Source: Cepaea nemoralis
Taxonomy: Eukaryota > Mollusca > Gastropoda > Stylommatophora > Helicidae
Assembly (NCBI GenBank): GCA_014155875.1
Contig: JACEFZ010018306.1
Span: forward strand, 62,501-126,500
DNA: 64,000 bases
Direction of reading: 5' to 3'
Each line of letters begins with the position of its first letter. Position 1 is the first letter of the stretch. The notes under the pieces were generated by a model, which was given only the letters and a program-made list of their open reading frames with translations, was not told the DNA's origin and ran no database searches. A program made the position numbers and the translations under genes. Shown piece by piece: positions 1-9,611 of this stretch.

Positions 1-215
1 CAAACCCACACTCAGTGGGAGCTAGAGCCACATGTTATAGACAAACCCACACTCAGTGGGAGCTAGACCCACATGTTATAGACACACCTACACTCAGTGG
101 GAGCTAGGCCCACATGTTATAGACAAACCCACACCCAGTGGGAGCTAGACCCACATATTATAGACAAACCCACACTCAGTGGGAGCTAGACCCACATATT
201 ATAGACAAACCAACA
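1..215. repeat. 41-bp minisatellite, about 5 copies
   Basis: The motif beginning CAAACCCACACTCAGTGGG recurs at 1, 42, 83, 124, 165 and 206, an exact 41-bp spacing. The array is cut by the left window edge. The sixth unit runs directly into the SINE-like repeat at 206-400. A related single unit lies at the same relative place in another member of that family near 8778, so the array looks like an internal expansion of SINE-family sequence. Confidence 0.9.
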
Positions 216-400
216 CCCAGTGGGGATGTGGTCAGTGTCACAGCCTTTACTTCCCAAGCCATTTTCTGGTACCCGTTTTAGGCTGGGTGGATGAGGAACC
301 CCATACGAATTTTAAAAATAATTAACCCGCCCCGTTGCGGATCGAACCCGTGAGCACCAGGCCGACAGGCCAGCATCTCGCCATTACTCGACTCTGGATA
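206..400 (-). mobile_element. tRNA-derived SINE-like repeat (family S1), copy 1
   Basis: Read on the minus strand, the repeat carries a tRNA-type B-box (GGGTTCGATCCGC near 340-352) after a GC-rich tRNA-like head. A conserved body follows that reads AGCCTAAA and GGTACCAG in reverse. Related bodies (plus-strand TTTAGGCTGGGT next to a GGTACC motif) occur near 7845-7935, 8117-8260 and 8750-8965. The shared layout defines a dispersed family. I do not recognise its formal name. Confidence 0.6.
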
Positions 401-1044
401 CGAAACGACATTGTAATCATACGCGGCTTCAGGTCGCAATACGACAATCTACATGAATAATACCGTTTTCACATGTATCCCATTACTAGTTTAGTGTTGA
501 TAACAGGGGTTTGTGTTTGTGAACTGGCTTGTCTAACAATCTCATAACACGTTGGTCCACCAATATGTCTTGTACTGCAGCTACATAATAATGACAAGTC
601 AGACTGCAGCAACATCTGTCGTCCACAGGATTTGTAGCTCTCCTGCATGTGATGCTCTCAAGTAGATACAATCTGAGATCAACCCACATTGATATTTCAC
701 ATTGTCACTCCGGAATCGTGTGCTTCATCTGACCAGGCTACGAAAATGTGTGAAACCCTGTCACCTAAACGTCCTAGATGTGTCGGAACATCGATTGCCA
801 CGAATCCCACTCATAAGGTATAAATTGTATGATTTCGGGCGCTCTCTTTACCAACGGACCATCTTCGAGGGCATCGTCGAGTACTCTGGTTGACTACAGT
901 GAAAAATAACAAAGGTATTGTTAACTTTGCTACAGTTGTTTACTTTCGCCAAGAGATGCAATATTAACAGCGTCAAATGATGTACTCTAGTTAACTACAA
1001 TATAACATTATACAGATACTGTTGACTTTTTACAATTGCTTAAA
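401..1044. other. no recognisable feature
   Basis: Apparently unique sequence up to the hAT target-site duplication. The short open frames at 486-689 (minus) and 702-893 (plus) show no family resemblance or compositional support. Confidence 0.5.
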
Positions 1045-1052
1045 TGCTAGGG
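1045..1052. repeat. 8-bp target-site duplication, left (hAT)
   Basis: TGCTAGGG lies immediately outside the left terminal inverted repeat at 1053. It matches TGCTAGAG at 6849-6856 at 7 of 8 positions. Eight bases is the length made by hAT transposases. Confidence 0.75.
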
Positions 1053-1202
1053 CAGTGCTTCTCAACCAGGTGGGAATCCCTCTCCCTCCGATAGGAATTG
1101 TAGGGTTTGGATTTCCTGGGGGGGGGGAGGAATTAAGACCACAGATTAGCAGACTGAAACTGGCTTCAGTCCACACAAAACGCAGTGTGCATATGTACCG
1201 CT

Positions 1203-1915
1203 CTACTGGCATCGTGTTCTCAGTTGATGGTGTTTGCAAGGTATGTTATCAGTTATCAGTTGGGGTATCTTCATTGCACTCCGGACAAGTCCATAGGTGC
1301 TCAGATCCTCCCCCAGCATATGCATCAGCGTCCGGTGGCTAATAGTGCCAGTTCTGTGTTGGTTGACGAGGCACCTCGTTTTCCCAATGCACCTCTCGCG
1401 CTTGGCCGTGACGATTCTTACTCCCAAATCTTTCATCCTGGACAGCGATGTGGATTCACCGACGTCAAAGTCCTCTGTTCTCGCCATATCTTTAAGGGCG
1501 TTAATAACATCTTCACGATCCATGGGCTGGCCATCTACAGGGGGTGCAGAGCCAGCCAGTTTATCAGCTCGTTCATTTCCCTCGACTCCCGCATGTCCCG
1601 GTACCAAGATGAAAGTGACTTTCCGGACAACATACTTCCGCAGCGATTCAGTCCACTGTCTGCGTACAGCTCCAGCTTCGACCTTCTGAATCATGCTCAT
1701 TGAGTCACTTAGTACACACACGTTGGTATAATGCTGTGATTCCAGCCATATGAAAGCCTGTGTAACTGCCATCACCTCCATCGTCATGCTGCTCGTGGTC
1801 ATAAAGTGGGCACCACTGGATTCTTGAACAGTTTCGGCCCGCTGAACGGGCTGTAAATGCCCACGCACTTCTCTGCTGCTTTACAACAGATCCATCTGTA
1901 TAGATGAGCACGTCG
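1203..1915 (-). pseudogene. LINE RNase H domain, frameshifted
   Basis: The four acidic positions of RNase H are seen: YTDGS near 1900, an E in TMEVMAVTQAF near 1785, LSDSMS near 1710 and ADKLAG near 1560. The histidine motif VPGHAGVEGNERAD precedes the last aspartate. The first aspartate is in a different frame from the rest, with a shift between about 1868 and 1800. A C-terminal extension with a conserved-looking TRCLVNQHRTG block ends at a stop near 1203. Confidence 0.8.
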
Positions 1916-2199
1916 GGGCTATCTGAGTGTTCATAGATGAGCGCGTTGACCTCTGCATTGACAGCGGCAGGGTTCTGCTCTCTGCACCGTCTGTCGAGTG
2001 TGATAATGCAGGAGAAAGTGCACTTAAAAGCCGGAGGCACCGGCACACATTCCTTGCCGGGGTTGATACTGGTAAGACTGCAGACCTGTCTGACGACATC
2101 TTCCGCCCGACCCATCCATGATTTGCCCCTCTTTAGCCTGTTACCCTTTTCTCTGAATATAGCATCATGAAGAGGGTGCTGCTCATCTGCACTTATTTT

Positions 2200-3480
2200 T
2201 AAGTATGTACGCGCTCTCCAGATCTTGATCCTGTGTTCCATTGTCGGGAAGTCAAGGAGGTATCTCACTGCTTCACAGCTGGTGTCTCTCGTGCATCTCA
2301 AAATGATGCGCATGGCTTCGTTTTGTACCTTTTCAAGTCTTCCAATCTGTGTAAGGCTGACAGTGAGGATGGCCAGGGCATACTCGATGCGTGAAAGCAC
2401 CAGTCCTTGGAACAGAAGTATTAACAGTCTTTGCTCGATATTGGCAGTCGCCATGACTCTCATTGCTGACAAACCTTTTCGAGCTTTCGTTATGACATAA
2501 TCGACATGATCTCTGAAGGACAGGCTACGATCAAGCCTCACGCCAAGATATGTCATTGACTGGGTTCTACTCAAAATGCTCCCATCCATTCTTACTGCCG
2601 GCAGGTCTGTGTTCACAATATGATTGTTTAGGGAGAACCATGTAACCATGTTGCAGGGGTTGACAAGGGCGCCGGCATCAGCACACCATGAGGAAATTCG
2701 ATCTAGTTCGCCCTGCATATCATTGGCAACCGCCTGTCTATCTCGACACTGTCGATACACGAGAATGTCGTCAGCAAATGACAGAGTCCTACCCCTCCCG
2801 TCCAACTGTTGTTCAGTGAATCGGCACCGTATACACGTTGAATAGTACTGGTGACAGTGGTGAACCCTGCGGCAATCCTGGAAATATCGTTATCGGCTCA
2901 GAAGACCAACTCACGCATCTTAGCACCACCTTCCTTTGGAGCAGAACTGCAGCTATCCATCGTATAAGGTGAGGGTGCACTTTCAGTCTGAGGAGGGTTT
3001 GCATCAAGTGCTCGAATGATACTCTATTGTATGCATCCTCTAAGTCTATGGCGGCCGGACATGTCTCTTCTCTGACCTGAAATCCTTCGTAGACATCTTG
3101 AGCAAAGATCGCCGCATTCAGCCATGACTCTTTGTTAGGTCTGTATCCTCCAAGTGTGGGCGGGAAGCAGCCGAGTTGTTCCAAGTCACAAGCAAGTCTG
3201 TGTGCTACAATTTTCTCCAGTAGCTTGCCAGCAGTGTTCTGCTATCGTAATAATTCTGTAGCCGCTTATCTTGGAATGGTCTTTGTTCGGTTTTGGCAGC
3301 GGCAGCAAGTAGCTGTGTAGCCAGTCCTCTTTGATCTGACCCCTCTGAATACTGGTGTTGAATTCTCTGGCCAGTTCTTCCATGTCATCATCTGACATCG
3401 TCTGTAGGTCACCATATCGGATGCCGTCTGGGCCTGGGGCGGTGTTGGGTGATTTCTTGAGCATCGCACCCATTGTCTCA
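2200..3480 (-). pseudogene. LINE reverse transcriptase domain, broken
   Basis: The RT blocks are visible in order. APGPDGIRYGDL lies near 3430, DLEDAYNRVSFEHL near 3030, GLPQGSPLSPVLFNVY near 2850 and LSFADDILVY near 2780, the last with the catalytic F-A-D-D. A thumb-like region follows (TYLGVRLDRSLSFRDHV near 2530). Frame changes near 3185 and 2810 split the domain into three open segments. The order and motifs are typical of non-LTR RT. Confidence 0.85.
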
Positions 3481-3935
3481 GATGTGATTTTGCATTCTTC
3501 GTCTGTCCCGACCCCCTAGCGAAGCTGAGAGAGTGTTGTTGTGGTCCTCTGTCTGGCGGGCTCGTCGTTCTGGTCAGTCTGCTCTATGTAGCGTGCACGA
3601 AGGGCCTTATCTTTATCCGCATCCGACTTTTTCCATGTGAGGTCTGTACCTTGAAAGTCTGGAATACCCCTACGTTGTGCAACGCCGTTCATGCTCTTAT
3701 GGAGGCGCCAGAATGTCGCACACCTTCCTGCAGAAATAATCCCATTTCTCGGCCTTGGCCTGTTTGGCGCAGGATTTTAATAAAGTCATTGTCCTATGGA
3801 CCTCAGTCTTCAGGTTCGCCAACTCAACCTGTGGCATGTTAACCTTTCTAGCTTTTTGCCAGTCTTTGACAGCCTGCCTCTTTCCCAGCCATGCCTTCTC
3901 GACCTCTCCATTCCACCATGGTGGCTGCAACCATC

Positions 3936-4690
3936 TTATTGTCTCCTGCGGGAGGAAGTTAGTTTTCTTCTTCTGATCTTGCTTATGGCGTCTTGACCAG
4001 TGTTGTCGTACGGTAAGGCATTTGTCTTGCTTCTTTGACTCATGGCCCCGACTTTCTTGATCAGGATGACACAAGGGTAGTGGTCACTATCGTGGTATCC
4101 CAGTGTGCCCCACCGGCACCTTGGTGCGATGGTGGGCGACACCAGAGCCAAGTCAATGACGCTGTCAGAGTCACCTGGTCGCGTGGCTATTCTAGTGACC
4201 TTCCCATCATTCAGACATACTAAGGCAGCAGATGCGAGAGCGTCCTCCAGATCTTCTCCCTGTCTATTGGTGATGCAATTCCTCCATTGACTGCCTCTGG
4301 CATTGAAGTCCCAACAGTAGATGATATGCATTTCATCCATATCGAACAAACTCTGCCATTGTCGCACGTCGACCTTCGCATTTCGCGCATAAACGTTCAC
4401 GATTACAAGCTGCACTGGCATCATTATTCTTAATGCCTGCACTTGCAGGGCATCACTGTTCCAGGCGGACATATCGATCTCAGACACCAGTATGTTGTCG
4501 CGGACCAGAATGGCCTGTCCGAGGTATCGTCTTTTAAAGAAGCCATGAAACCCCGCGACATTGACTGTTCCGTCGCCGAGCTATTGTAAGACTACAATAT
4601 CGTTTCCGAGGAGTAGTTTTTCAAGAATGGGTCGGCGTTGACTACATTATGCACAGTTCCAGTACAGTACTCGAACGTGTCCGATGCCCA
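3936..4690 (-). pseudogene. LINE APE-type endonuclease domain, broken
   Basis: This domain would nick target DNA to prime reverse transcription. The frame opens near 4690 with an LYWNCA-like start, followed by DIVVLQ near 4580. The motif CWDFNAR (normally GDFNAR) lies near 4300 and SDHYPC near 4070. These are the hallmark blocks of apurinic-endonuclease-like LINE nucleases. The catalytic glutamate expected directly after DIVVLQ is a TAG stop, and another stop lies in the first block. A frameshift at about 4074-3936 leads into the linker region (3697-4074). It is non-functional. Confidence 0.8.
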
Positions 4691-4969
4691 ACCTGTCACA
4701 TTTTAACCTGCCTTTTGCGCGCGCCTGCTCTCTTACCACGCTGTGTCCTTGTCGGGCGTCTGGTCGTCATGTTAGGCTTAACTATCGCCACCGGGCGCCG
4801 ATGATACGCCGAAGAGAGTCCGGGCGCGCGTGCACGAACTCCGTTGCACGGTCCGAACTCTATTTCACCACGAAAAACACACTTAATCCATAAACATTTC
4901 AGAAAAAAACTCGTTCCATTTTACGGGACGAAACAATGTCCCGCCATCTTGCTCCAAGGGAACTCACTC

Positions 4970-6150
4970 TCTCAAGGTATATGCATTCAGCATCATTTAA
5001 AGAAGCGCTCCTTTGTTTATCCTATTGAAACAACTACCAAGGCCTTTGATATTTTGGAAAAGGTTTCATCGTTCCTTCAATCACAAAACTTTTTATGGGA
5101 AAGTTGTGGGTGCAGACCAGCTATGTTGTGGATCAAATGAGGATTTCAAGTTAGTGTGAAGAGACGTGCCCCAAAAGTGAACGGCACTCAAAGAATGATC
5201 CACCGTACGGCACATCTTCCAAAACACTTTCAGCTGCATTGAGGAAGGTATAGGATCAAACCGATAGGATAGTGAATGTTGTCAAAGGAAGAACTCCCAA
5301 TTGACGCTTTTTCAAGCAGTTATGCACAGACATGGATGCAGACCACCGATTTGTTTATTTTCCACACATACGTTCGATGGCATGATTATATGAGCTGAGA
5401 GACGGAGCTCAAATTATTTTTTGAAGTTCAGGGTGAGATGGAATTTGTTGTCTGGCTGGATGGTGAGGAATGGATCATGCACCTTCCCTGTTTAGGTGAT
5501 ATTTTTTGAGCAGCTGAATAAACTTCAATCTTCAGATGCAAGGAATGTAATACAAATATCATACAATTTGTTGATGCCTTTAAAGCTTTTATTAGCAGGC
5601 TGGAAAATCGGAAAAGGAAGATCAATATGAAAAATGTTGCAATTTTTGAGAAGGTGTCATCCGTTCTTGTTGTTGATGGTAACAACCAACTACTTCCACA
5701 ATTTGCAAACAATGAAATTTTTCAGCATTTGGCAGCACTAGGAAATGAATTTGAGCGATATTTTCCTGAATTTAATGATGATGAGTTGGGTTTGGTGCGA
5801 AAACCATTCACATTATCAGTTGAAAAAGTTTCAGATGAATGTCATGATGAATTTCTAGAGCTGAAAACTAATTCAGGAGCAAGAGATGTTTTCTATGAGA
5901 AAGCAATAACGGAATTTTTACCTTTGATGTGAGATTCCTATCCAAATGTTGCAGAAGAAAAACAATCAGTGCATTGCTTCCATTTGTGTCATCATACCTG
6001 TGTGAGTCAGGCTGTTCAGCTTCTTTGGAAACTAAAACAAAACGACGTAATAAGTTAAACGTTGAAAATGATCTCGGTTGTGCCATTTTAAGCACTCCTC
6101 CGCGTATTTCAGAATTGCCGTGGAAAAAACAATCACAAAATTCTCATTGA
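4970..6150 (+). pseudogene. hAT transposase C-terminal half (ZBED5/SCAND3-like lineage), decayed
   Basis: The element would encode a DDE-type transposase that excises and reinserts DNA. Recognisable blocks include an ETTTKAFDI segment near 5025, SVKRRAPKVNG near 5160, CTDMDADHRF near 5325, LKLFFEVQGEMEFV near 5410, VDAFKAFISRLEN near 5570 and MKNVAIFEKVSSVL near 5627-5670. The hAT C-terminal dimerisation region follows, with LPFVSSYLCESGCSASLETKTKRRNKLNVENDL split over two short quotes here: it starts near 5975 and ends near 6080. At least five frameshifts or stops interrupt it. The N-terminal zinc finger and first catalytic region are absent. Similarity to domesticated ZBED5-like proteins reflects shared ancestry, not a host gene. 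Confidence 0.8.
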
Positions 6151-6471
6151 TTACAATCTTCATTTGAATGAAATTAATTACAAATCTACAATATCATGGT
6201 TTTCTAATCAGCGTTTTGTTTGATGAAGCACAATTTTCTGGCATTCTGGTGTCGTGTATTAAGTTACATTTCATTCATTGAAGTTTCAACTATTCGTTTA
6301 TTGTAATATGATTAATTTGATGTGTTAACAACATGTTTTGAATGTGAAAAAAAATGATTTTATTTAAGTTTAAATATCCATCAGTATATTTATTTGCCAT
6401 TAAATGTATAAAGCTACACAGATTATGTACAAATATAGAAGAAAATAAGGAATTTCAGTATTATTTCGAGA

Positions 6472-6545
6472 AGCGGCTGACCGGGTGGCTAGAATGCCGG
6501 ATTCTCCTTCGGGAGACCCGAGTTCGAATCCTCTGTAAGGTGTAG
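6472..6545 (+). mobile_element. tRNA-like SINE head
   Basis: GCGGCTGACCGGGTGGCTAG resembles an A-box region. A CTCC-TTCG-GGAG hairpin and a perfect B-box (GAGTTCGAATCCT) follow about 40 bases later. The acceptor ends do not pair into a full cloverleaf and no CCA-side boundary is visible, so a SINE promoter is likelier than a working tRNA gene. It lies inside the hAT element. Confidence 0.55.
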
Positions 6546-6848
6546 AGTTTTTTTTTCTGTCAGGAGCAAAATGAAAACTCTGACCTGCACAGTTCGCGAC
6601 GACTGCACTAGCTAGGCGGCCTTGAATTCCTCAGGCTCAAGACCCCCCCTACCACACAGCCGCAATGTACTACTATATTGGCAGTCATTTTCATTCCATT
6701 TACTGCCAACATAGTACCTACATATTGGCAGTAAATTACAATTTTGACAGTATTATAGACATGTTATTTTAAATGCACCTTTGGAGGCTGAGAATTTTGG
6801 AAAGTGAGGTGAACGGGTGCATGGGCCAAAACAGGTTGATAACCACTG

Positions 6849-6856
6849 TGCTAGAG
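6849..6856. repeat. 8-bp target-site duplication, right (hAT)
   Basis: TGCTAGAG directly follows the right terminal inverted repeat and matches the left copy TGCTAGGG at 7 of 8 bases. Confidence 0.75.
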
Positions 6857-7174
6857 GAATCGACTTCATTGCGCCGGGTGTTATCCAAACCGGTAATCTC
6901 TCCATCTGCAGGACAGGTTTACATTTTTAGGAGATACTTGAAGCTACGCATTGGAGCTACGCAGTTCTTGCTTAGTGAGTCTCTTTTGGCACGCCTCTCT
7001 GCAGGAAGAGGCCGAATAATATATGTTAAACCTCCCTATGCTGTTAAGTTGACCATATTGTTTCCAAACCTTTTTAAAATTCACGCAAGGCATATGTTTA
7101 TCTACGCTTACATTTATAATATAAACATTATCTGCAATTAGCCATGCACATTTATTGACATGTCCATGTTACAG

Positions 7175-7480
7175 ATGAGATCTCTATGTGTCATTGTGGC
7201 TTTGATGGCTGTTGCCATTGCATCGCCAGTGGATGAATCTGTGGTGTACAAACGAATTGTTGCTGGCCTGCTTGGAGGCGATAAAGGTGGACTTGTAGGA
7301 GGTCTCCTTGGAGAAGGCGGACTTGTAGGCGGTCTCCTTGGAGACAAAGAAGGAGGACTCGTAGGCGGTCTCCTTGGAGAGGGTGGATTTCTTGGTGACA
7401 TAATTGGTGTGGTTGGTAGTGTACTGCAGACAGTCCTCGGTCTTATTAGCGGTTTAACAGGAAAAACATCCCAACCGTAA
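7175..7480 (+). CDS. small secreted Gly/Leu-repeat peptide precursor (101 aa), putative
   Basis: The protein has a classic signal peptide (residues 1-17, hydrophobic core LCVIVALMAVAIA). A short acidic propeptide (PVDESVVY) and a dibasic Lys-Arg at 26-27 follow, then a Gly/Leu-rich product of about 74 residues. The mature part holds three decamers of form GGLVGGLLG[ED] at residues 38-47, 48-57 and 60-69, and ends in an amphipathic-looking IIGVVGSVLQTVLGLISGL tail. I chose the ATG at 7175 because it directly precedes the signal peptide and follows a pyrimidine/AG sequence resembling a splice acceptor (TTACAG at 7169-7174). An in-frame ATG at 7160 is also open. A poly(A) signal lies at 7599. 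The architecture suggests a processed secreted peptide such as an antimicrobial, toxin-like or matrix peptide. I recognise no specific family and assign no function. Confidence 0.55.
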   Translation: MRSLCVIVALMAVAIASPVDESVVYKRIVAGLLGGDKGGLVGGLLGEGGLVGGLLGDKEGGLVGGLLGEGGFLGDIIGVVGSVLQTVLGLISGLTGKTSQP

Positions 7481-7598
7481 GTGCCTCTTATATTCTAAGC
7501 TATTTTGATTTAGTTGGACTTTGCTCGATGATGACGTATTAGGACATTTGATTAGAGAAGAATTATATAAGATACAGTAAATACCACGAACATATAGA

Positions 7599-7604
7599 AA
7601 TAAA
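7599..7604 (+). promoter_or_regulatory. candidate poly(A) signal AATAAA
   Basis: AATAAA lies 119 bases after the TAA at 7478-7480 of the secreted-peptide frame and is followed by a GT-rich stretch. It supports the frame ending at that stop in a terminal exon. Confidence 0.45.
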
Positions 7605-7844
7605 CACTGGGTTCTCATGTCGTTTTTATTATATTTGTTCCTTTACAATTATAAAAACTTTAGTGGTAACCATTGAACATCTGGGAGCCGTGGCAGCGGA
7701 GCAGGTAACCCGTCTGCATGCAGTATCGATAGTCAGGTGTTCGATTAATTTTACACATTGGCCCTGCTTCCATTTCATCCCAGTCTGAAATAGTACATTA
7801 TTAAGGATGATGCTAGACCCATATTTATATAGAACAATTGACAG

Positions 7845-7935
7845 TACAGGTCCGTTATGGTCAATGTCACTCTGGTCACCTTCACTGCCCACGACAAGTC
7901 TGGTACCAGCTCTAGGCTGGCTGGACCTGGGGGTC
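7845..7935 (-). mobile_element. S1-family SINE-like fragment
   Basis: It shares the arrangement of the copy at 206-400: GTCAATGTCAC, then a GGTACC motif, then TCTAGGCTGGCTGGACC. The tRNA-like head is missing. It lies between the peptide gene and its broken duplicate. Confidence 0.45.
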
Positions 7936-7956
7936 CGGATACAAACATGTCTTGCA

Positions 7957-8108
7957 ATTAGCAATGCACATATTGTGCCATGTCCATGCTACAGATGAGA
8001 TCTCCGCGTGTCCTTGTGCCTTTGATGACTGTTGCCATTGTATCGCCAGTGGGTGAATATGTGGAGGTGAACACACGCATTATTGCTGACCTTCTTGGAG
8101 AAGGTTAG
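7957..8108 (+). pseudogene. truncated duplicate of the secreted-peptide exon
   Basis: The stretch aligns base for base with about 7137-7290, including the upstream ATTAGC.ATGCACAT and TGTCCATG.TACAG segments and the start codon. The frame from ATG 7995 encodes 37 residues, beginning MRSPRVLVPLMTVAIVSP. It keeps part of the hydrophobic leader but replaces Lys-Arg with Thr-Arg and stops at TAG 8106-8108, before the Gly/Leu decamers. It is best read as a decayed tandem paralogue. Retained similarity in the flanking intron-like sequence shows a DNA duplication, not a retrocopy. Confidence 0.7.
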
Positions 8109-8116
8109 GCTGTTTT

Positions 8117-8260
8117 AAAACACCCAGTTTTAGGCTGGGTGAGCCTGGGAGTCCAAATGAATGTTAAAAGTGCGCTACAATGCGAATTCGAATAATAACC
8201 ACAGGGCCGGCAGGCAAATGTCAAGCGGCTACTCTACCGCGGCTCCCCATGTGTAAAAGA
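8117..8260 (-). mobile_element. S1-family SINE-like copy
   Basis: TTTTAGGCTGGGTGAGCCTGG is followed by a B-box remnant and the CAGGGCCGGCAGGCAAATGT block. That block also appears near 360 and near 8910 as GGCCGACAGG and GGGCCGGCAGG. Confidence 0.5.
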
Positions 8261-8577
8261 GGTATCGGAAATGTTACTGAATGTAAAGGCGGGCTGCACG
8301 ATATCGACCACATCAAACATCCAGTGTTAAAACGTGTATACAAATATGGAGACAGAACCTTATATCTCAAAATATTACATGTGTTAAAAGGTTTTCTGAA
8401 CATCTATGACAAATGTACTTAGCATACATTTGTATAATATTAGCATGCAAGACAAATATTGCTACAATCATCTTACAGTGATAGTTTACAATGTTCAAAC
8501 GTCGTCGTGTGCTGCGACGTTTGTATAAGAAACAAGCTGAAATATAGGGATAATTGCATATCGTTGCTGTTATACAG

Positions 8578-8627
8578 CTTTGTTTGTTTGTTTGTTTGTT
8601 TGTTTTTTTGTTTTTTTGTTTGTTTTA
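8578..8627. repeat. (TTTG)n microsatellite
   Basis: Repeated TTTG units with some T-run interruptions. Confidence 0.9.
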
Positions 8628-8749
8628 TTTTAATGCTTGTGGTAGTCTAATTGTTTTTGGATATTTTACAACAAATACGTCACATGGTATAACCATGTCT
8701 GGAGTATTACGTAAATAAATGACATTTTGTACCCATTAAGGCAGACTGG

Positions 8750-8965
8750 GAATATAGTGCTGATCTCATATTTTTATAGACAAATTTGCACTCGTTGGGT
8801 GTCGTATTTGCTTCCCAAAGATTTCTTGGTACCAGGTTTAGGCTGGGTCGACATGCGAGCGAAAGTGAACATTAACTTCGTATACGTCCCATTGCGGATC
8901 GAATACATGACCACCGGGCCGGCAGGGGAACGTCCAGCCACTACGACACCTCGGCCACGTTTCTG
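8750..8965 (-). mobile_element. S1-family SINE-like copy, longest
   Basis: It contains, in plus-strand order, an ATAGACAAATTTGCACTCGTTGGG unit related to the 41-bp minisatellite, TTGGTACCAGGTTTAGGCTGG, a B-box region (CATTGCGGATCGAATACATG) and the tRNA-like head near 8910-8965. The order equals that of the copy at 206-400. The only exact motif quotes are 20 bases or fewer; the first unit spans 8776-8799. Confidence 0.6.
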
Positions 8966-8972
8966 GGACATT

Positions 8973-9168
8973 GGGTAAAGCACAGTGTGTCGGAAAACTG
9001 TCTGTAGAAATTGCCCACGTGACACCATCTTGCAGCACTGACACAGATAACATGGGCTTAACATCACATTGTGTAAAGAACAGTGTCTAGGAAAACTGTC
9101 TGTAGGAATTGCCCACGTGACACCATCTTGCAGCACTGACACCGATAACATGGGCCTAACATCACGTG
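8973..9168. repeat. 98-bp tandem duplication
   Basis: Two copies (8973-9070 and 9071-9168) share AAAACTGTCTGTAG, GCCCACGTGACACCATCTTG and the GATAACATGGGC block with few differences. No coding function is evident. Confidence 0.9.
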
Positions 9169-9376
9169 GTCAATACGATTTGAGGGCGTATGGACGGGAT
9201 TTGGTTAAAGGTCAATTACTGATTATTTTTCACATTTGATTACAGTAGTTTTATGTGTCACATATCAATGTTTTTCGCTCCTTTTCCCACTTTCGTATCT
9301 CTCTCTGTGTCTCTTTGTTCGTCTCTTACTTTCTTCATGACTGTATCCTTTCTCTTTGTTCTTTCACTTTCATTCT

Positions 9377-9378
<2 letters not shown>

Positions 9379-9442
<64 letters not shown>

Positions 9443-9608
9443 ACTCACTCTCTCTCCTCACTCTCTCTCCCTCTCTCACTCTCTCTCCTCACTCACCCTC
9501 TCTCTCTCCCTCTCACTCTCTCCTCGCTCTTTCTCCTCTCTCTCTCCACACTCTCTCTCTCTCTCTCTCCCCTCTCTCTCTCCCTCTCTCTGTCTCTTTC
9601 TATCTCTC
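9379..9608. repeat. (CT)n microsatellite, pure then imperfect
   Basis: A pure CT run from about 9379 to 9438 grades into interrupted CT, CTCA and CCCT repeats. Open frames across it are compositional artefacts. Confidence 0.95.
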
Positions 9609-9611
9609 CGA

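Larger units (their letters stand above)
1190..4700 (-). mobile_element. LINE with APE endonuclease, RT and RNase H (I/Nimb-like)
   Basis: On the minus strand the domains run endonuclease (about 4690-3936), linker, reverse transcriptase (about 3480-2200) and RNase H (about 1910-1203). A C-terminal RNase H places it with the I-group LINEs (I, Nimb, Ingi and relatives); the exact clade is not resolved by eye. It is 5'-truncated or very degraded, with no convincing ORF1. It sits inside the hAT element, so it is the younger of the two. Several frameshifts and stops break the reading frame. Confidence 0.8.
1053..6848 (+). mobile_element. degenerate hAT-superfamily DNA transposon with nested LINE
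   Basis: The left end reads CAGTGCTTCTCAACC (1053-1067). The right end, reverse complemented, reads CAGTGGTTATCAACC (6834-6848). These match at 13 of 15 positions and resemble Charlie-type hAT termini. The ends are flanked by an imperfect 8-bp target-site duplication. The interior holds a decayed hAT transposase C-terminal half on the plus strand (about 4970-6150), a minus-strand LINE (about 1190-4700) and a tRNA-like SINE head (6472-6545). The N-terminal transposase half is missing, presumably lost before or with the LINE insertion. The element cannot move. Confidence 0.8.

Noticed and set aside
5627..6150. Host ZBED5-like gene
   Set aside because: Frameshifts, flanking hAT termini and a target-site duplication show a transposon remnant.
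6472..6545. Functional tRNA gene
   Set aside because: Good B-box but no convincing acceptor-stem pairing or clear anticodon arm; it fits a SINE head better.
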